A stretch of 64,000 nucleotides of DNA from Agapanthus africanus (lineage: Eukaryota; Streptophyta; Magnoliopsida; Asparagales; Amaryllidaceae): contig JASDDO010000006.1 of the NCBI GenBank assembly GCA_030015575.1, forward strand, positions 317,612,361-317,676,360, written 5' to 3'. Each line of letters starts with the position of its first letter. The first letter of the stretch is position 1. Shown piece after piece: positions 12,426 through 23,972 of this stretch. Under the pieces are notes generated by a model, which was given only the letters and a program-made list of their open reading frames with translations, searched no databases and was not told the origin of the DNA. The position numbers and the translations under genes were made by a program.

Positions 12426-13262
12426 CGATATCAAATGTCGCCAGATTAGAATACGGTATCACATCCTTCTATTTAATCAGGCTCCCGCACATATCAACAT
12501 ATGTGCCCTACTTCGTTTCGCTTGAACTAGGAAACCTCTGTGTGGGACTCTAAAGACTCGTCAATACGCCTGCAGTAGGTAACGATCACATCAGTTACCC
12601 ACAAACCATCAGTGGTACTAGCTGGACGTAACGGCTACCCAGATATTGAGCGATTAAAAGATCAACAAGCAAGTTTGTCCAAACTCCCATGAAGCCTATA
12701 AGTAACACTTACCGTACAGTCCGGTCGTCAGAACCCAGTAACTTGATAAGTCATGCCGATGTATGGTTCATAATGGTTCGAGAAACTACTGATAACACTT
12801 ACCAGTAAATCTCATCAGCCCTGGCCAGGGACTTACTGTTATAGCCAATCGAACATAATGCAACGTCAACTCCCAATACCAGGAGAGACGAAAGCCCTTC
12901 TATCGCTCACTGCCTCTATATGACTCGGACCCAAAATCCACCTATTTGCACGATTCTTTTGAGCCGTGGTAGGGAGGAAATCAAAGCACAGTGAGAAGCA
13001 CACAAGACACTATGACGATCTCGGGTCTACAGATTAACCTGTACCAGTGTTACCAGAGAACTGCTATCTGACGATAGGTATAGTACCATCTAGGAGTTCT
13101 CGGCGAGTCCTGTTCGGTGTACCCATTCTCTAATGAGTACCTGTTGATGTCAAACTCCAATGGTTATGGGATCAACCATCGCCCTCTACAGGGTCAAGAA
13201 ACGTACACACCAGTCTATTGTTTGGAATATGTATGCCCTAGAGGCCATTATTGTTTATATAG
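12426..13262 (-). mobile_element. Old copia LTR fragment with an inverted terminal piece
   Basis: Bases 12426-13222 are a diverged copy of copia LTR 8077-8913, sharing the CACATATCA..ATATGTG, TCGTCAATACGC, CTCGGCGAGTCC and GGATCA blocks. At about 13223 homology stops, and 13226-13262 matches the LTR terminus in the reverse direction (ATGTATGCCCTAGAG on the plus strand). The fragment interrupts the gypsy integrase on its left and touches a gypsy LTR on its right. It is clearly older than the 7046-9212 LTR. Confidence 0.75.
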
Positions 13263-13531
13263 TTGTCACGCCTCGCTTCCTAGTATACGGGCAGAGAACG
13301 CGACGAGGCCGCTACGTATTTACACAGAAGTAAACACGCTAAGCGTATCTAAGCAATATAAAATAAAATGTAAACAAGAGACAAAATGTAAATAGCAGCA
13401 ATTTTATTTATTAAACATTCTTTTTACAATACAAATGAAATGAAAATACATGGAATGAAAGCAATGCCTAAACAATAGCATAACAGAAATGAAAATGAAA
13501 TGTAATGTACAAGTGAATCTAAAACTCTGGG

Positions 13532-13536
13532 TCTTC
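13532..13536. repeat. Target site duplication TCTTC, left copy
   Basis: TCTTC directly precedes the LTR start TGTCACG at 13537 and recurs directly after the other LTR end at 18908-18912. A perfect 5-bp duplication fixes both outer borders of the nested element. Confidence 0.9.
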
Positions 13537-16500
13537 TGTCACGTCCCGCTTCCCAAAAGAGCGGTAACGGCACGTAACAAGCCACGCCGTATTTATTCCG
13601 AGAAGGTCATTTCTCAAAACAAATATGCTAAGCGTGTATAAGCAATATAAAATAACAAGAAAAGACATATTAATGAAAATCCAATTTTATATATTTACAT
13701 TCCCAACTTTCACAAGTTTCAAACTGAATACATGATGTCTGAAAACAAAGATACATAAAAAGAAGTGCCTAAATAAGTGGTATACTGGAAGTAAAAGCTG
13801 AAAAGAAAAAAAACTAGTAGTCGGTCTGTTCCTTAAGCTTAAAGTAATCCTTTTAACTCGGCTCGATCTCCTCAATCTCTAGATCATCTGACGAACATTC
13901 CAAGGAAATAAAGAAATGGGTAGAATGCCCGTCAGCGAACTTGCGCTCGGTAAGTCCCCAGAAAGATTGAGAAAAATATATGATGCATAACAAGTACAGA
14001 ATGAAATAGAATATGGCATATATAGCATAACATGTAATAATTGTGTGTGAGTGATCATGAGGTATGCGTCCTAAAAGGTCTCTAAAAAGGTAAAAGTAAC
14101 TAACATAAGTTCAAGTGTGAATGCCAACCAATCTCAAGAGTATTCTCGAACCCAAGACCATCGTCCAGAGGCAAGGAATCACGGGTCCAAAATATCGGGA
14201 CTTCAATTGTTATTGAAGTATTCCAAACCCAACAGACTATCATCCAGGGGCTTGGAAACACGAGCCCTAATTCATGAATTCATGATTTGTACCGTTTCAG
14301 CCTGGTACCACAACAACATGATTTGTACCGTTTCAGCCCGGTACCACAGCAACATGATTTGTATTAATGGGACTTAAGAGATTCCGTTGGATTCATACTC
14401 AAACTACCCTAACACCCCGTGTATATAAGTCTGTGATTAAAATTACAAGTCTTGCCCAAATCCATGAATACATAAGAGAATGCAATTCAAGTATCGAGTC
14501 GAGTTCAAGTGTTCAAGTCAATTGTTCATGTATTCATGTCAAGTGTTCATGTCAAGTCATTACGTATTCATGGTTCGGGTCAAGTCGAGTCAAGTGCACT
14601 AATTGGGTTCAGGTATTCATGATTGAATCGTATCAAGATAAAGTCAATTCCAGCATGTAATGGTTTAATCACAAGTCATATAGATAAAAATAGATAAGCA
14701 ATCATAGAACATGATATGAGATAAGTATACAAGAAACGTCCAAAAACAATGTTGTAAATATGTTATATGCACGACTAGTTAATCAAGCTATTTGAATTCA
14801 GAATATAGATGAAAACATAGCCTTAAGTGTTATGCACATGCGAGTTTCAGTCTCGCCTAAATATGACTACCGGTTTGGGAGATATATATGTTTTCGTATC
14901 GTCGCGCAAAACAGACCAGAATCTGTTTAGCACCGTCACATATTTTTAAAACGCATTTTGAGTTAATTTTTATCAGGTTTCAGGCTAGGAAGATTAATAG
15001 AAAATTATAGGTATTTCTATTTAATTATCCAAAACACCAAAATTCACATGATTTGGATTTCTAAAGCTCTAATTATGATTGTTTTAACATCAGCGTTTAA
15101 AACAGAAATTCAGATTTCTAGACAGCAACTATATATTGTATTGCAAAGCCTATATCGGGTTGTTTCACGCATTTATAAGTAATCTAGTATACAAAAAATT
15201 ATGTTTCTATGAATTGTACATCTACACGTCTAAAGTTTGTCACAAACGGACATCGGGTGTTCGAGTTATGTCCAATTTAAAAACAGTGTACGAATCAGGA
15301 CAGATTCTGTCCAGATTCGTCGTTTAATATTTTAACGCAGTTTTCTATATCTTACGTCGGTTTTCAGTAAAAACTTAAAACTAAGAAAATCTAGACTATT
15401 CGATGTAGATATCCAGAACACCATATTTTGCTCAATTTGGACATCGGTATACCAAGTTATGTGTCCTAGAAATTGACCGATAACTGCAGTTTTCTATCTT
15501 ACGAACAATGAATAAAAACGATGTAATTTCTAAACCGTTAAGCGATTCGATCTAATTTTTTTTAAAGTGTGTACAAAAAAATATATTCTATCCAAGGTAA
15601 ATTTCTTGAAATTTCTAGAAGTAAAAATTAATTTCTAAAAATTATTTTAAAAGTAAATGTATTGATATGTCATATGTAATAAATGAGAAAACCATGGTAT
15701 TTATTCGTAACATCATTTTTTTTACAAAATTTAAATAAAGTAATTTAAAATACAATATCAAACGATGCAATCCTAATTGGTTATTATGAAATCTTAACAT
15801 ATGGATTGAAAGTGATGAAAAATACTTTACAAACTATATATGTGTGTATATTTGTGTGTGTTCATTATTTATATATGTATCCATTTAATTAATTATTTAG
15901 AGACCATAATATGATGAGGGAAGTTTTTTCATGGCAATATGATAAGAGAAATATGGAGAGAAGGAGATGGATGGAGGGAAAGAGAGAAGAGACTTACATA
16001 CACAAGCCGGTATTGTCACCGGACTCGTCTATCCGCCGATAGCCTCGCATTTCTAGCGAGACTTTCTTGAAGACTTCTTCATGTTCTTTTTCGAGAATTC
16101 TAGATGAAGAAGGAGATATGAAATGATAAAAATATATGATAATGAAAAGAAAGATAGGTGAGATATAAAAAAGATTTATGGCCACCATAATTCTAATAAA
16201 TTATAGCTCATAACCATTCTAATTATTTTGGGAGTTAAAAAGAAGATAAAATGAAAGGTCTCATTTATAGGTTATGAGAAAAATAAAAAATAATTGCAAG
16301 AATGGGGATTTGAACATATGACTTATGTAATAACAATGCAATGACTTAACCAATGAGCTATAAGGTTGTTCATGTACATATTTAATTAGAATTAAATATA
16401 TGCTGTTGCATGAAAAGAAAGTGGGCTTTTGGGTTCATGGTTTTATAAAAGAAAATGAAAATGAGATTGGATTTGGGTTATGGGCTGGGTCAGGTCTTAC

Positions 16501-16681
16501 GTTTAATTTGAAATAGGTTAAGATTTAGTTTAAAGAAATGGGTTTGGGAAAAATAGATAAAATAATAAAATGATATATTTAATAGAAAACAAAATTTACG
16601 GAAAAATACTACGAATAAATAAATATAATATTTTACTAAAGAAATAAAACACGAAGGTATAATAATACTAGGGTCGTTACA
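13537..16681 (-). repeat. 3' LTR of nested element, 3145 bp
   Basis: It begins TGTCACGTCCCGC and ends TCGTTACA. On the minus strand it is directly preceded by the purine tract AAGAAGGGTAGAA (16682-16694), a good polypurine tract, so this is the 3' LTR. It contains a direct repeat of a GATTTGTACCGTTTCAG block near 14285-14360, and a tRNA-like A/B-box pair near 16310-16372. Confidence 0.85.
16310..16372 (-). other. tRNA-like A box and B box inside LTR (copy 1)
   Basis: The minus strand reads TAGCTCATTGGTTAAG, then about 30 bases later GTTCAAATCC. These resemble the A and B boxes of tRNA genes, spaced as in a tRNA or SINE head. No complete cloverleaf can be drawn, so it is not a working tRNA gene. 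The same arrangement recurs at 18531-18595 and, more diverged, at 21303-21365. Confidence 0.55.
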
Positions 16682-17031
16682 TTCTACCCTTCTTAAAATA
16701 ATTTCGTCCTCGAAATTACTCAAGAAGGATGTTGCAACAGAGTAAGGAAATAGGATTAAGATAATGTCGTCTTCGAGCTCCGTCGATCGATACTCTAACC
16801 AATTGAGCTAATAGGCCAACGAGTTAAAATAGAAAGGGTGAATAAGAGTTAAGAATTCAAAAGTCGAGAGATGGACTTCAAGGAAGCCGAAGGTGGAGTT
16901 CAAAATGGATTCAAGGAATGGGGTAAGACTCAAAAGAAAAGTTGAATGTAATAATTGGATTTCATAATTCTTGTATTATATTGCTTATGATGTTCATGCA
17001 GAACTGACCTGCATGGGCCGCCAACAAAACC
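16682..17031 (-). other. Internal region of nested element
   Basis: Only 350 bp separate the LTRs. It has the polypurine tract at the left, the conserved TTTCGTCCTCGAAATT tail (16706-16721), and at the right a possible primer-binding site starting TGGCGGCCCATG on the minus strand (about 17012-17023), a few bases from the LTR. I see no coding sequence. Confidence 0.7.
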
Positions 17032-18907
17032 TGTCACGCCCCGCTTCCCAAAAGAGCGGTAACGGCACGTGACAAGCCCGCGACGTATTTATTCCGAGAA
17101 GGTCATTTATCAAAACAAATACGCTAAGCGTATATAAGCAATATAAAATAACAAGAAAAGACATGATAATGAAAATCCAATTTTATATATTTACATTCCC
17201 AACTTTCACAAGTTTCAAACTGAATACATGATGTCTGAAAATAAGATACATAAAAGGAAGTGCCTAAACAAGTGGCATACTGGAAGTAAAAGCTGAAAAG
17301 AAAAAAACTAGTAGTCGGTCTTTTCCTTAAGCTGAAAGTAATCCTCCTAACACGGCTTGATCTCCTCAATCTCTAGATCATTTGACGAACATTCTAAGGA
17401 AACAAATAAATGGGTGGAATGCCCGTCAGCGAACTTACGCTCGGTAAGTCCCCAGAAAGATTAAGAAAAATATATGATGCATAACAGGTACAGAATGAAA
17501 TAGAATATGGCATATATAGCATAACATGTAATAATTGTGTGTGGGTGATCATGAGGTATGCGTCCTAAAAGGTCTCTAAAAAGGCAAAAGTAACTAACGT
17601 GAGTTCAAGTATGAATGTCTACCAATCTCAAGAGTATTCTCGAACCCAAGACCATCGTCTAGGGGCAAGGAATCACTGGCCCAAAATATCGGGACTTCAA
17701 TTGTTATTGAAGTATTCTAAACCCAACAGACTATCATCTAGGGGCTTGGAAACACGGGCCCTCATTCGTGAATTCATGATTTGTACCGTTTCAGTCCGGT
17801 ACCATAGCAACATGATTTGTACCGTTTCAGCCCGATACCACAGCAACATGATTTGTACCGTTTAAAAGTAAATGTATTGATATGTCATATGTGATAAATG
17901 AGAAAACCATGGTATTTATTCGTAACATCATTTTTTTTTACAAAATTTAAATAAAGTAATTTAAAATACAACATCAAATGATGAAATCCTAATTGGTTAC
18001 TATGAAATCTTAACATATGGATTGAAAGTGATGAAAAAGACTTTACAAACTATATATGTGTGTATGTTTGTGTGTGTTTATTTTTTATATATGTATCCAT
18101 TTAATTAATTATTTAGAGACTATGATATGATGAGGGAAGTTTTTTCATGGCAATTTGACAAGAGAAATATAGAGAGAAGGAGATGGAGGGAGGGAAAGAG
18201 AGAAGAGACTTACATACACAAGCCGGTATTGTCACCGGACTCGTTTTTTCGGCGATAGCCTCACATTTCTAGCGAGACTTTCTCGAAGACTTCTTCATGT
18301 TCTTCTTCGAGAATTCTAGATGAAGAAGGAGATGTGAAATGATAAAAATATATGATAATGAAAAGAAAGATAGGTGAGATATAAAAAAGATTTATGGCCA
18401 CCATAATTCTAATAAATTATAGCTCATAACCATTCTAATTATTTTGGGAGTTAAAAAGAAAATGAAATGAAAGATCTCATTTGTAGGTTATGAGAAGAAT
18501 AAAAAATGATAAAAAATAATTGCAAGAATGGGGATTTGAACATGTGACTTATGGAATAACAATGCAAGGACTTAACCAACGAGCTATAAGGTTCTTCATG
18601 CACATATTTAATTAGAATTAAATATATGCTGTTGCTTGAAAAGAAAGTAGGCTTTTGGGCTCATAGTTTTATAAAAGAAAATGAAAATGAGATTGGATTT
18701 GAGTTATGGGCTGGCTCAGGTCTTGCGTTTAATTTGAAATAGGTTAAGATTTAGTTTTAAAAAATGCGTTTAGGAAAAATAGATAGAATAATAAAATAAT
18801 ATATTTAATAGAAAACAAAATTTACGGAAAAATACTACGAATAAATAAATATAATATTTTACTAAAGAAAGAAAATATGAAGGTATAGTAATACTAGGGT
18901 CGTTACA
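17032..18907 (-). repeat. 5' LTR of nested element, 1876 bp, internally deleted
   Basis: It aligns with 13537-14371 and then jumps, at about 17865, to the counterpart of 15649-16681. The junction falls in a repeated GATTTGTACCGTTT block, so deletion between short repeats is likely. Confidence 0.82.
18531..18595 (-). other. tRNA-like A/B-box pair (copy 2)
   Basis: This is the LTR partner of the motif at 16310-16372, with a few substitutions; both boxes remain recognisable. Confidence 0.5.
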
Positions 18908-18912
18908 TCTTC
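18908..18912. repeat. Target site duplication TCTTC, right copy
   Basis: Matches 13532-13536 and abuts the LTR end at 18907. Confidence 0.9.
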
Positions 18913-21302
18913 AGTAAACTGATCCAAGTCTTCGCTGCTAGGTTCGATCTCCAGTGAGTCCGAAACACCTGACGACATTCCAAAGAAGAAGGAAGAGAAT
19001 GTCGTCAGCGAACAAGTCGCTTGGTAAGTCCCGTAAATAGATAAGAATAGAATAGACAAAATAGAGTATAGTTGTTTAATGTTGTTATTTAGTGTTAACG
19101 CTGCTGTTTGTAGCTTGGTACAGAAGAAGCCAGTGTATACGAGAGGAGTCTCACTATCCCGGAGACTAAGGTATACGGAGTACAAGGAACCGTTCAGCCA
19201 CGGTACAACGGCAATGGAGATTCAGGTTAGGTGTCTTATGGTTGCAGTCTCGTGCCACTTCTAACACCTTCCGTACCAATCTACCCCTTATAAATTCCGC
19301 GATGTCTTGATTGTATTGCTTGTATTGTATTATCTTGTAAATTGTACAGATGGATGACTTACCGAAACCATGATATCAGTAATGGAACAGATGTAATGGA
19401 AGAACATATAAATGGAATATATCCATGGTTCGGTTCGGTCAAATACAGATTGATATAGATTGAATAGATAGCTTCATATTGAATCATGTTGTATTGTAGT
19501 TTGTACTTGAATTATATTCAGGTCAGATTGATTAGATTGAGACTCAGTCTGAGTTAGACATTTTTAAAGGAACTTGAAATCCTGATTGTTTTGGTGGTAT
19601 CGGTAACTGCTGCACATGGACGGCATGATTTGTGTCTTTTTCCAGGACAATTACCGTGTTGATAACACCGTTTGTTAAGTTGTTTATCTTAAATAGGCAA
19701 GCACCCATATCTCCGGCTCCCTGAGGCTCAAGAGACTGGTCCCGCTTAAAACTATGTTTACTAGGGTCCTTATTGTAATTTAGTATTACTTGAAGGGGTT
19801 TTATGTAAAAATAGTTTTGGTATAATTTCAAAATACACCTCAAGCATTTAATTATCATCTTTAGGGTTTTCATTGATGTATATTTTATAAATGTGACATT
19901 TCTAGTGAATAAAACCTAATTTCATAATATATGGTATTTATTTGTAATATGAATATTGTTTTGAATTATCATGGTAGTTTCATGTAATATTTGAATCCTT
20001 TTCTTGAGTTTTGGAAACATAGAATAATATATATATTTAAAATAAGTATTTTGGTAATATTTATATATACATATTTAACGAAAATAATTTTATTTATTTT
20101 CTTGTAAAAATCTCATTTTCTAAAGAAAAATGTATAAAAATTCCATCGAGATCGAATGCTCCTTGCGGAGGTCTGCATCTTGCTCTCCTAAGCTCGAGAA
20201 TGTGCGATAATCCACACCATCCCGAACGGGGTCCCCAAAATGGGTTGTAGAGGCTCAATTGCATGGAAAGTTAAATACACTTTTTAAAGAAAACGGTTTT
20301 ATAAGTTAAAGGGATTTATTTGTAATGTCGTATTTCCCGTATTCTATTGTCCCAAAATTCATCGTGCTATGATAGATATGTGTGTTGTGATGAGATAGGT
20401 CATTACCTCGTGGACTATCTAAAGGTATAACAAGGAATTAAGGTTATAATGTCGAAATGAAACATAAAGGTATTTTAATGTAAAAGTGGAATAAAACTTG
20501 CTACGGTTATTATTTTGTTTTCAAACTTGTTCCATTGTCTTTGTTAATGATTACTAAACAAGATAACAAAATTTGTAGGATTGTTATTAAGAAAAAAATT
20601 GTATTTTTAAAAGAAAGGAGAATCGGAAACCAGATAACTCCGCTTCCGACAAGTTTTGAGAATGAGAAGTTTGAGAATAGCAAACAAGAGAGAGAAGGGG
20701 GACTTACTGGCTTATAAGGTAGAGGGGAGAAAGAGGAAGAGTGGGGAAGCACCGGTACGTCGTTTCGTCCCCGGAAACTCATTGTATCGTCGCCGGAACT
20801 TCGTCGGAGCTTCACCCTTTGTTAATTCCACTTGCACACTATGAGAACTTGGAAATTTCTTGAGAGTTTTGGCAGGGAATTATGAGTGAGGAGGTGTGAA
20901 ATGAGGGTGGTATTTATAGGGAAAATTAGGGTTCAGGTTGTTTAAAGAATGCATTGAAATATGCATTAAAATTGGGATTAAATGGCATTTTATTGCTCTC
21001 TGGAAATATTCAGAATAAACAAGCAATGCGGGGTTAGTGGGGTAGCTAAAGAGGTGTAGGGGTGAAGTTTGGAAGTATTTGGGACGGTTTGACCCGGCGG
21101 CGCCGGATTTTTTGAACTAGTCGCCGGGTAATTTCCGACGGTTGGGGATAGGGTTTGGGCTACGTGTCCTTGTCGCTTTAGCTTCTTCTGTGTATATGTT
21201 TGTTTTATTTATGACTTTTGGTTTTACGTGTTGTGCACATGCAAACTCTTGGGCTTCTAAAACATTAAAAGAATTTAAAATAAAAAGATAATGTGGCCGA
21301 TG

Positions 21303-21365
21303 GGTTTTGAACTCTGGTGCTATGGTTCAGCAGTGCAAGGTCTTACCAATAAGATACAAGATCCT
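21303..21365 (-). other. tRNA-like A/B-box pair in outer LTR
   Basis: The minus strand has TATCTTATTGGTAAG followed by GTTCAAAACC at the same spacing and same LTR position (within about 180 bp of the LTR start) as in the nested element. It is diverged. Confidence 0.4.
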
Positions 21366-21611
21366 TCTTGCTGTTCTAAAGCAAAACAAGTACTTATAGC
21401 TTTCACAGGAATTGTAAATACCCCAAGTGTATATTAATTTTAAATGAATTTTATGTACATAGAATTTGGAGTTGTTACAGTCTACCCTCCTTACAAAAAT
21501 TTCGTCCTCGAAATTTACAATTTATTTTAAGGACTTTACAAATAAATGAGGATATCTTGCACACATCTCATCTTCCCCTTCTCATGTTGATTCTCCTGGT
21601 GTGTCCTTTCT

Positions 21612-22590
21612 CTACATCACTCGAACCAAGTTGACTTCCTTGTTCCCAAGTGACTTCACCTTTCTATCCAGGATCTCAACCGGTTGCTGCTTACAAGATA
21701 AGTCGGGATGTACAGTGAGCTCGGAATGATCAAGAATATGGCTGGGGTCACTCACATACCTTCTGAGTTGGGATATGTGGAATACGTTGTGCACTCCTTC
21801 CAATGAAGGTGTAAGTGCCAAGCGATAAGCCACTTCACCGACTCGTTCGAGTATGTAGAACGGTCTAATATACCTTGGACATAGCTTACCTCGTCTTCCA
21901 AAACGAATCACTCTGCGGTTCGGAGATATTTTCAGAAATACGTGATTTCCTAGCTGGAACTCCAAATGACGGCGCTTTGCATCAGCCCAGTGCTTCTGTC
22001 GATCTTAGGCTATGCGCATTCTTTCCTGATAGTACGAACTACATCAACAGTTACTACTATCATCTAAGATCTAAGGAGATCTCTATCTCCGATGTCGTCC
22101 CAATTTAATGGCGATCGACACTTCCTTCCATAAAGCGCTGCAGAAGATGCCATTCTGATGCTTGCTTGGTAGCTGTTGTTGTATGAAAACTCCACAAGAT
22201 GTAGGTGATCTGAATAGTTCGCTCAGACTGACCATCAGTTTGTGGATGATAAGCTGTGCTGAAGTTCAGACTTGTTCCCAAACTCGCTTGTAGACTTTAC
22301 CAAAACTGCGATCGAAATCTAATGTCATAATCGAAGACAATGCAGACCGGTACTCCATGAAGTCTTATAATCTCCTGTATGAGTTGATGAGTATCAGAGA
22401 TAGTACATTATGAAGATTTTAAATCTCTACTTAGATTCTTACCTCCATGCACTTCTTTGTTAATGTCTCAGTAGTTGGCCAACTCGAAATGGGATGAAGT
22501 TAGCCGACTTTGTGAGTCGATCCCTCAAGTAAAAAGCGACATGGCAAATTCCTAACGCTTGTTCTTCCGACGGTCATATAGCCTAAAGAG
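21612..22590 (-). pseudogene. Gypsy integrase C-terminal half, broken
   Basis: The minus strand encodes RLHGVPVCIVFDYDIRF near 22330-22380, FSTAYHPQTDGQSERTIQ near 22210-22260, QKHWADAKRRHLEFQLG near 21950-22000, and then a continuous 117-residue piece (21612-21965) with GKLCPRYIRPFYILERVGEV and VFHISQLRRYVSDPSHILDH. This is a Tekay/Del-type integrase running into its C-terminal domain. A TAA interrupts the frame just before DRQKHW (about 22006), and frameshifts separate the upstream pieces. The tail ends early, without the WEREEEM-type chromodomain end. It belongs to the element whose LTR ends at 21479; its N-terminal half, RT and gag are absent, cut off near 22590. Confidence 0.85.
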
Positions 22591-23210
22591 ATTACTTGAA
22601 GGCATTTTGTCCAGCCCCCGAAGAGATCAGAGACACGACAGTCGCGGGGCTATTTGAACAATGGCTTAAAGACCGCATATTGAGGAATACATCAGCCAAC
22701 GCGACGGTACCATGGACCAAAGTCCTAGTACCACAAAACCTAACGGACCTCTGTCTCAAAGAGCAAGGGTTATCTATATATAACGTTAGGATAAGTTTGC
22801 CTATAAACTCAAGGAAGGTAAACTAAACAAACTCCGAAATGAGTCCATAAGCAAAATAAAATCCGAAATGAGTCCATAAACTAGAAACTCCGAAACGAGT
22901 GAATATACTACAAACTTCGAAATGAGTACATAAACTAGAGACTCTGAAACGAGTGAATAAACTACGGACTCCGAAACGAGTAAGTAAATTAATTAGCGCC
23001 ACATTAAGACATCAAAACACGGATAAGCGCATGCAAAAAATGTATGTTTTTATTCACGAATCAAAGTGTTTAAGAGATACAATTAATATAAAAGGGGGAA
23101 TACAATTACAATTGTTAAGAAGGTGGGGGTTTCAACAAATTGGCAACCCGCTCACACGCTCCCCGCAGCTCCTCCTCGCATGCAACTACTGCGGCCTGCC
23201 CCACTTCAAT
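22591..23210. other. Spacer of the old Tat-like element
   Basis: This stretch joins the gypsy remnant to the old antisense gene. It has a plus-strand open stretch of 76 codons (22596-22826) that I do not recognise and would not call a gene, and a run of six short hairpin units (22826-22990). By comparison with the young element it corresponds to the spacer downstream of the antisense gene. Confidence 0.45.
22826..22990. repeat. Six short units with ACTC..GAGT stems
   Basis: Units of about 27-31 bp carry ACTCCGAAACGAGT or close variants: an ACTC/GAGT stem around a CGAAAC or CGAAAT loop, separated by AATAAACTA-like spacers. The position downstream of the old antisense gene matches the hairpin cluster at 35622-35790 in the young element, though the sequence is different. 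Confidence 0.65.
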
Positions 23211-23760
23211 TTAAGCCCGTTGTTGCAAGCATGATGAAAGCTTCTCAACGATTTCCTGCTTGGAAACTTCGCAATCTTCCATGCCCCGCTCAGTAAAGTC
23301 AAGTTTCCACCTCAGCGCTAGCCCATCAGAAATACATTGTTGGAGGTTTTCGAAAATGACTTGCAAATGCGCGGCATTCGCCTCGATCTGGGCTTGCAAT
23401 TGGATGGATTCGCCAAAAGCCGTCTCATGCTCCTTTCGCTTCAGGGTCAACTTTTGTTCAAAATATTGAAAGAAATCAGCACTTTGCTTGATCCACGCGA
23501 CACGCTGAGCCTTCAAGGTCAATACTTCAGAGCGAGACACTTGAGCTTGATCTCATGTAGACAAGCTTCGATCCTTTTACAATAGTCAACCCAAAACCCA
23601 ATGAAATCTTCGTTGTGGAAATTCATAAGTATCGCCAGCATAGGATTGACCTCGTTAGCGAAATCCGCAGCAGAGGTGAGACCTTTGGCATCAAGATCTT
23701 CGATAAATTCGCTTAACATCTGCCTGCTAGTCACAGCGCCCCTAGAAGATTGATGTTCCC
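23211..23760 (-). pseudogene. Antisense-gene relic of old Tat-like element (last exon)
   Basis: Two overlapping minus-strand frames (23519-23734 and 23211-23540) match, in order, the last exon of the antisense gene at 34677-35380. FIEDLDAKGLTSAADFANEV corresponds to FIEELRAGSTTTAEAFAAEA, and WVDYCKRIEACLHEIKLKCL to WVEFCRKVEACLYALECSRL. The Glu/Lys/Gln-rich helical tail follows. A frameshift near 23525 breaks it. Exons 1-4 are missing; bases upstream go straight into promoter/LTR-like DNA. It lies antisense to the old element's plus-strand TATA box at 24645, the same arrangement as in the young element. Confidence 0.82.
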
Positions 23761-23972
23761 TCCAAAAAAATTTCTGCGCAAAAAGAGCCCAAGGTATGAA
23801 ATGGAAACGATACGTTTAAGAAAATGCGAACCAGTATTTTCCGGGCTGTATTTTGACATACTCCTAAATGAGAAACAGCTAAATTCTGATGGTATCGAAA
23901 GTGTCTCGAAAAATCGTTCGATTTGATATATTATGGGCCTTATAATTCATCCGGGATCAAAAGTTATGAGGC

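Larger units (their letters stand above)
13537..18907 (-). mobile_element. Nested non-autonomous gypsy element, intact borders
   Basis: Two LTRs (13537-16681 and 17032-18907) face each other across only 350 bp. Both start TGTCACG and end GGGTCGTTACA, and the outer TCTTC duplication is perfect. The short internal stretch carries the minus-strand tail signature (TTTCGTCCTCGAAATT) but no gag or pol. It therefore moved with enzymes supplied by a relative, or lost its inside by later recombination. The LTRs differ by one large gap: 17032-18907 lacks the counterpart of about 14372-15648 (some 1.28 kb). Confidence 0.88.
13264..21479 (-). mobile_element. Outer gypsy 3' LTR, split by a nested element
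   Basis: The LTR begins TGTCACGCCTCGC at 13264 and ends GTTGTTACA at 21479. There it is followed by the TTTCGTCCTCGAAATT tail and integrase remnants of the same minus-strand element. The nested insertion 13537-18907 plus one TCTTC copy is removed in thought, leaving about 2840 bp, a normal length for a Tekay-type LTR. The pieces are 13264-13536 and 18913-21479. The LTR contains blocks related to those of the nested element, so a family member has inserted into a relative. Confidence 0.8.

Noticed and set aside
16310-16372. A working tRNA gene
   Set aside because: Only A- and B-box-like motifs are present; acceptor and anticodon stems cannot be formed.
23754-23763. TGTTCCCTCC as the start of the old Tat-like LTR
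   Set aside because: It resembles the young LTR terminus, but no polypurine tract precedes it and no matching edge was found in the young element. Kept only as a possibility.
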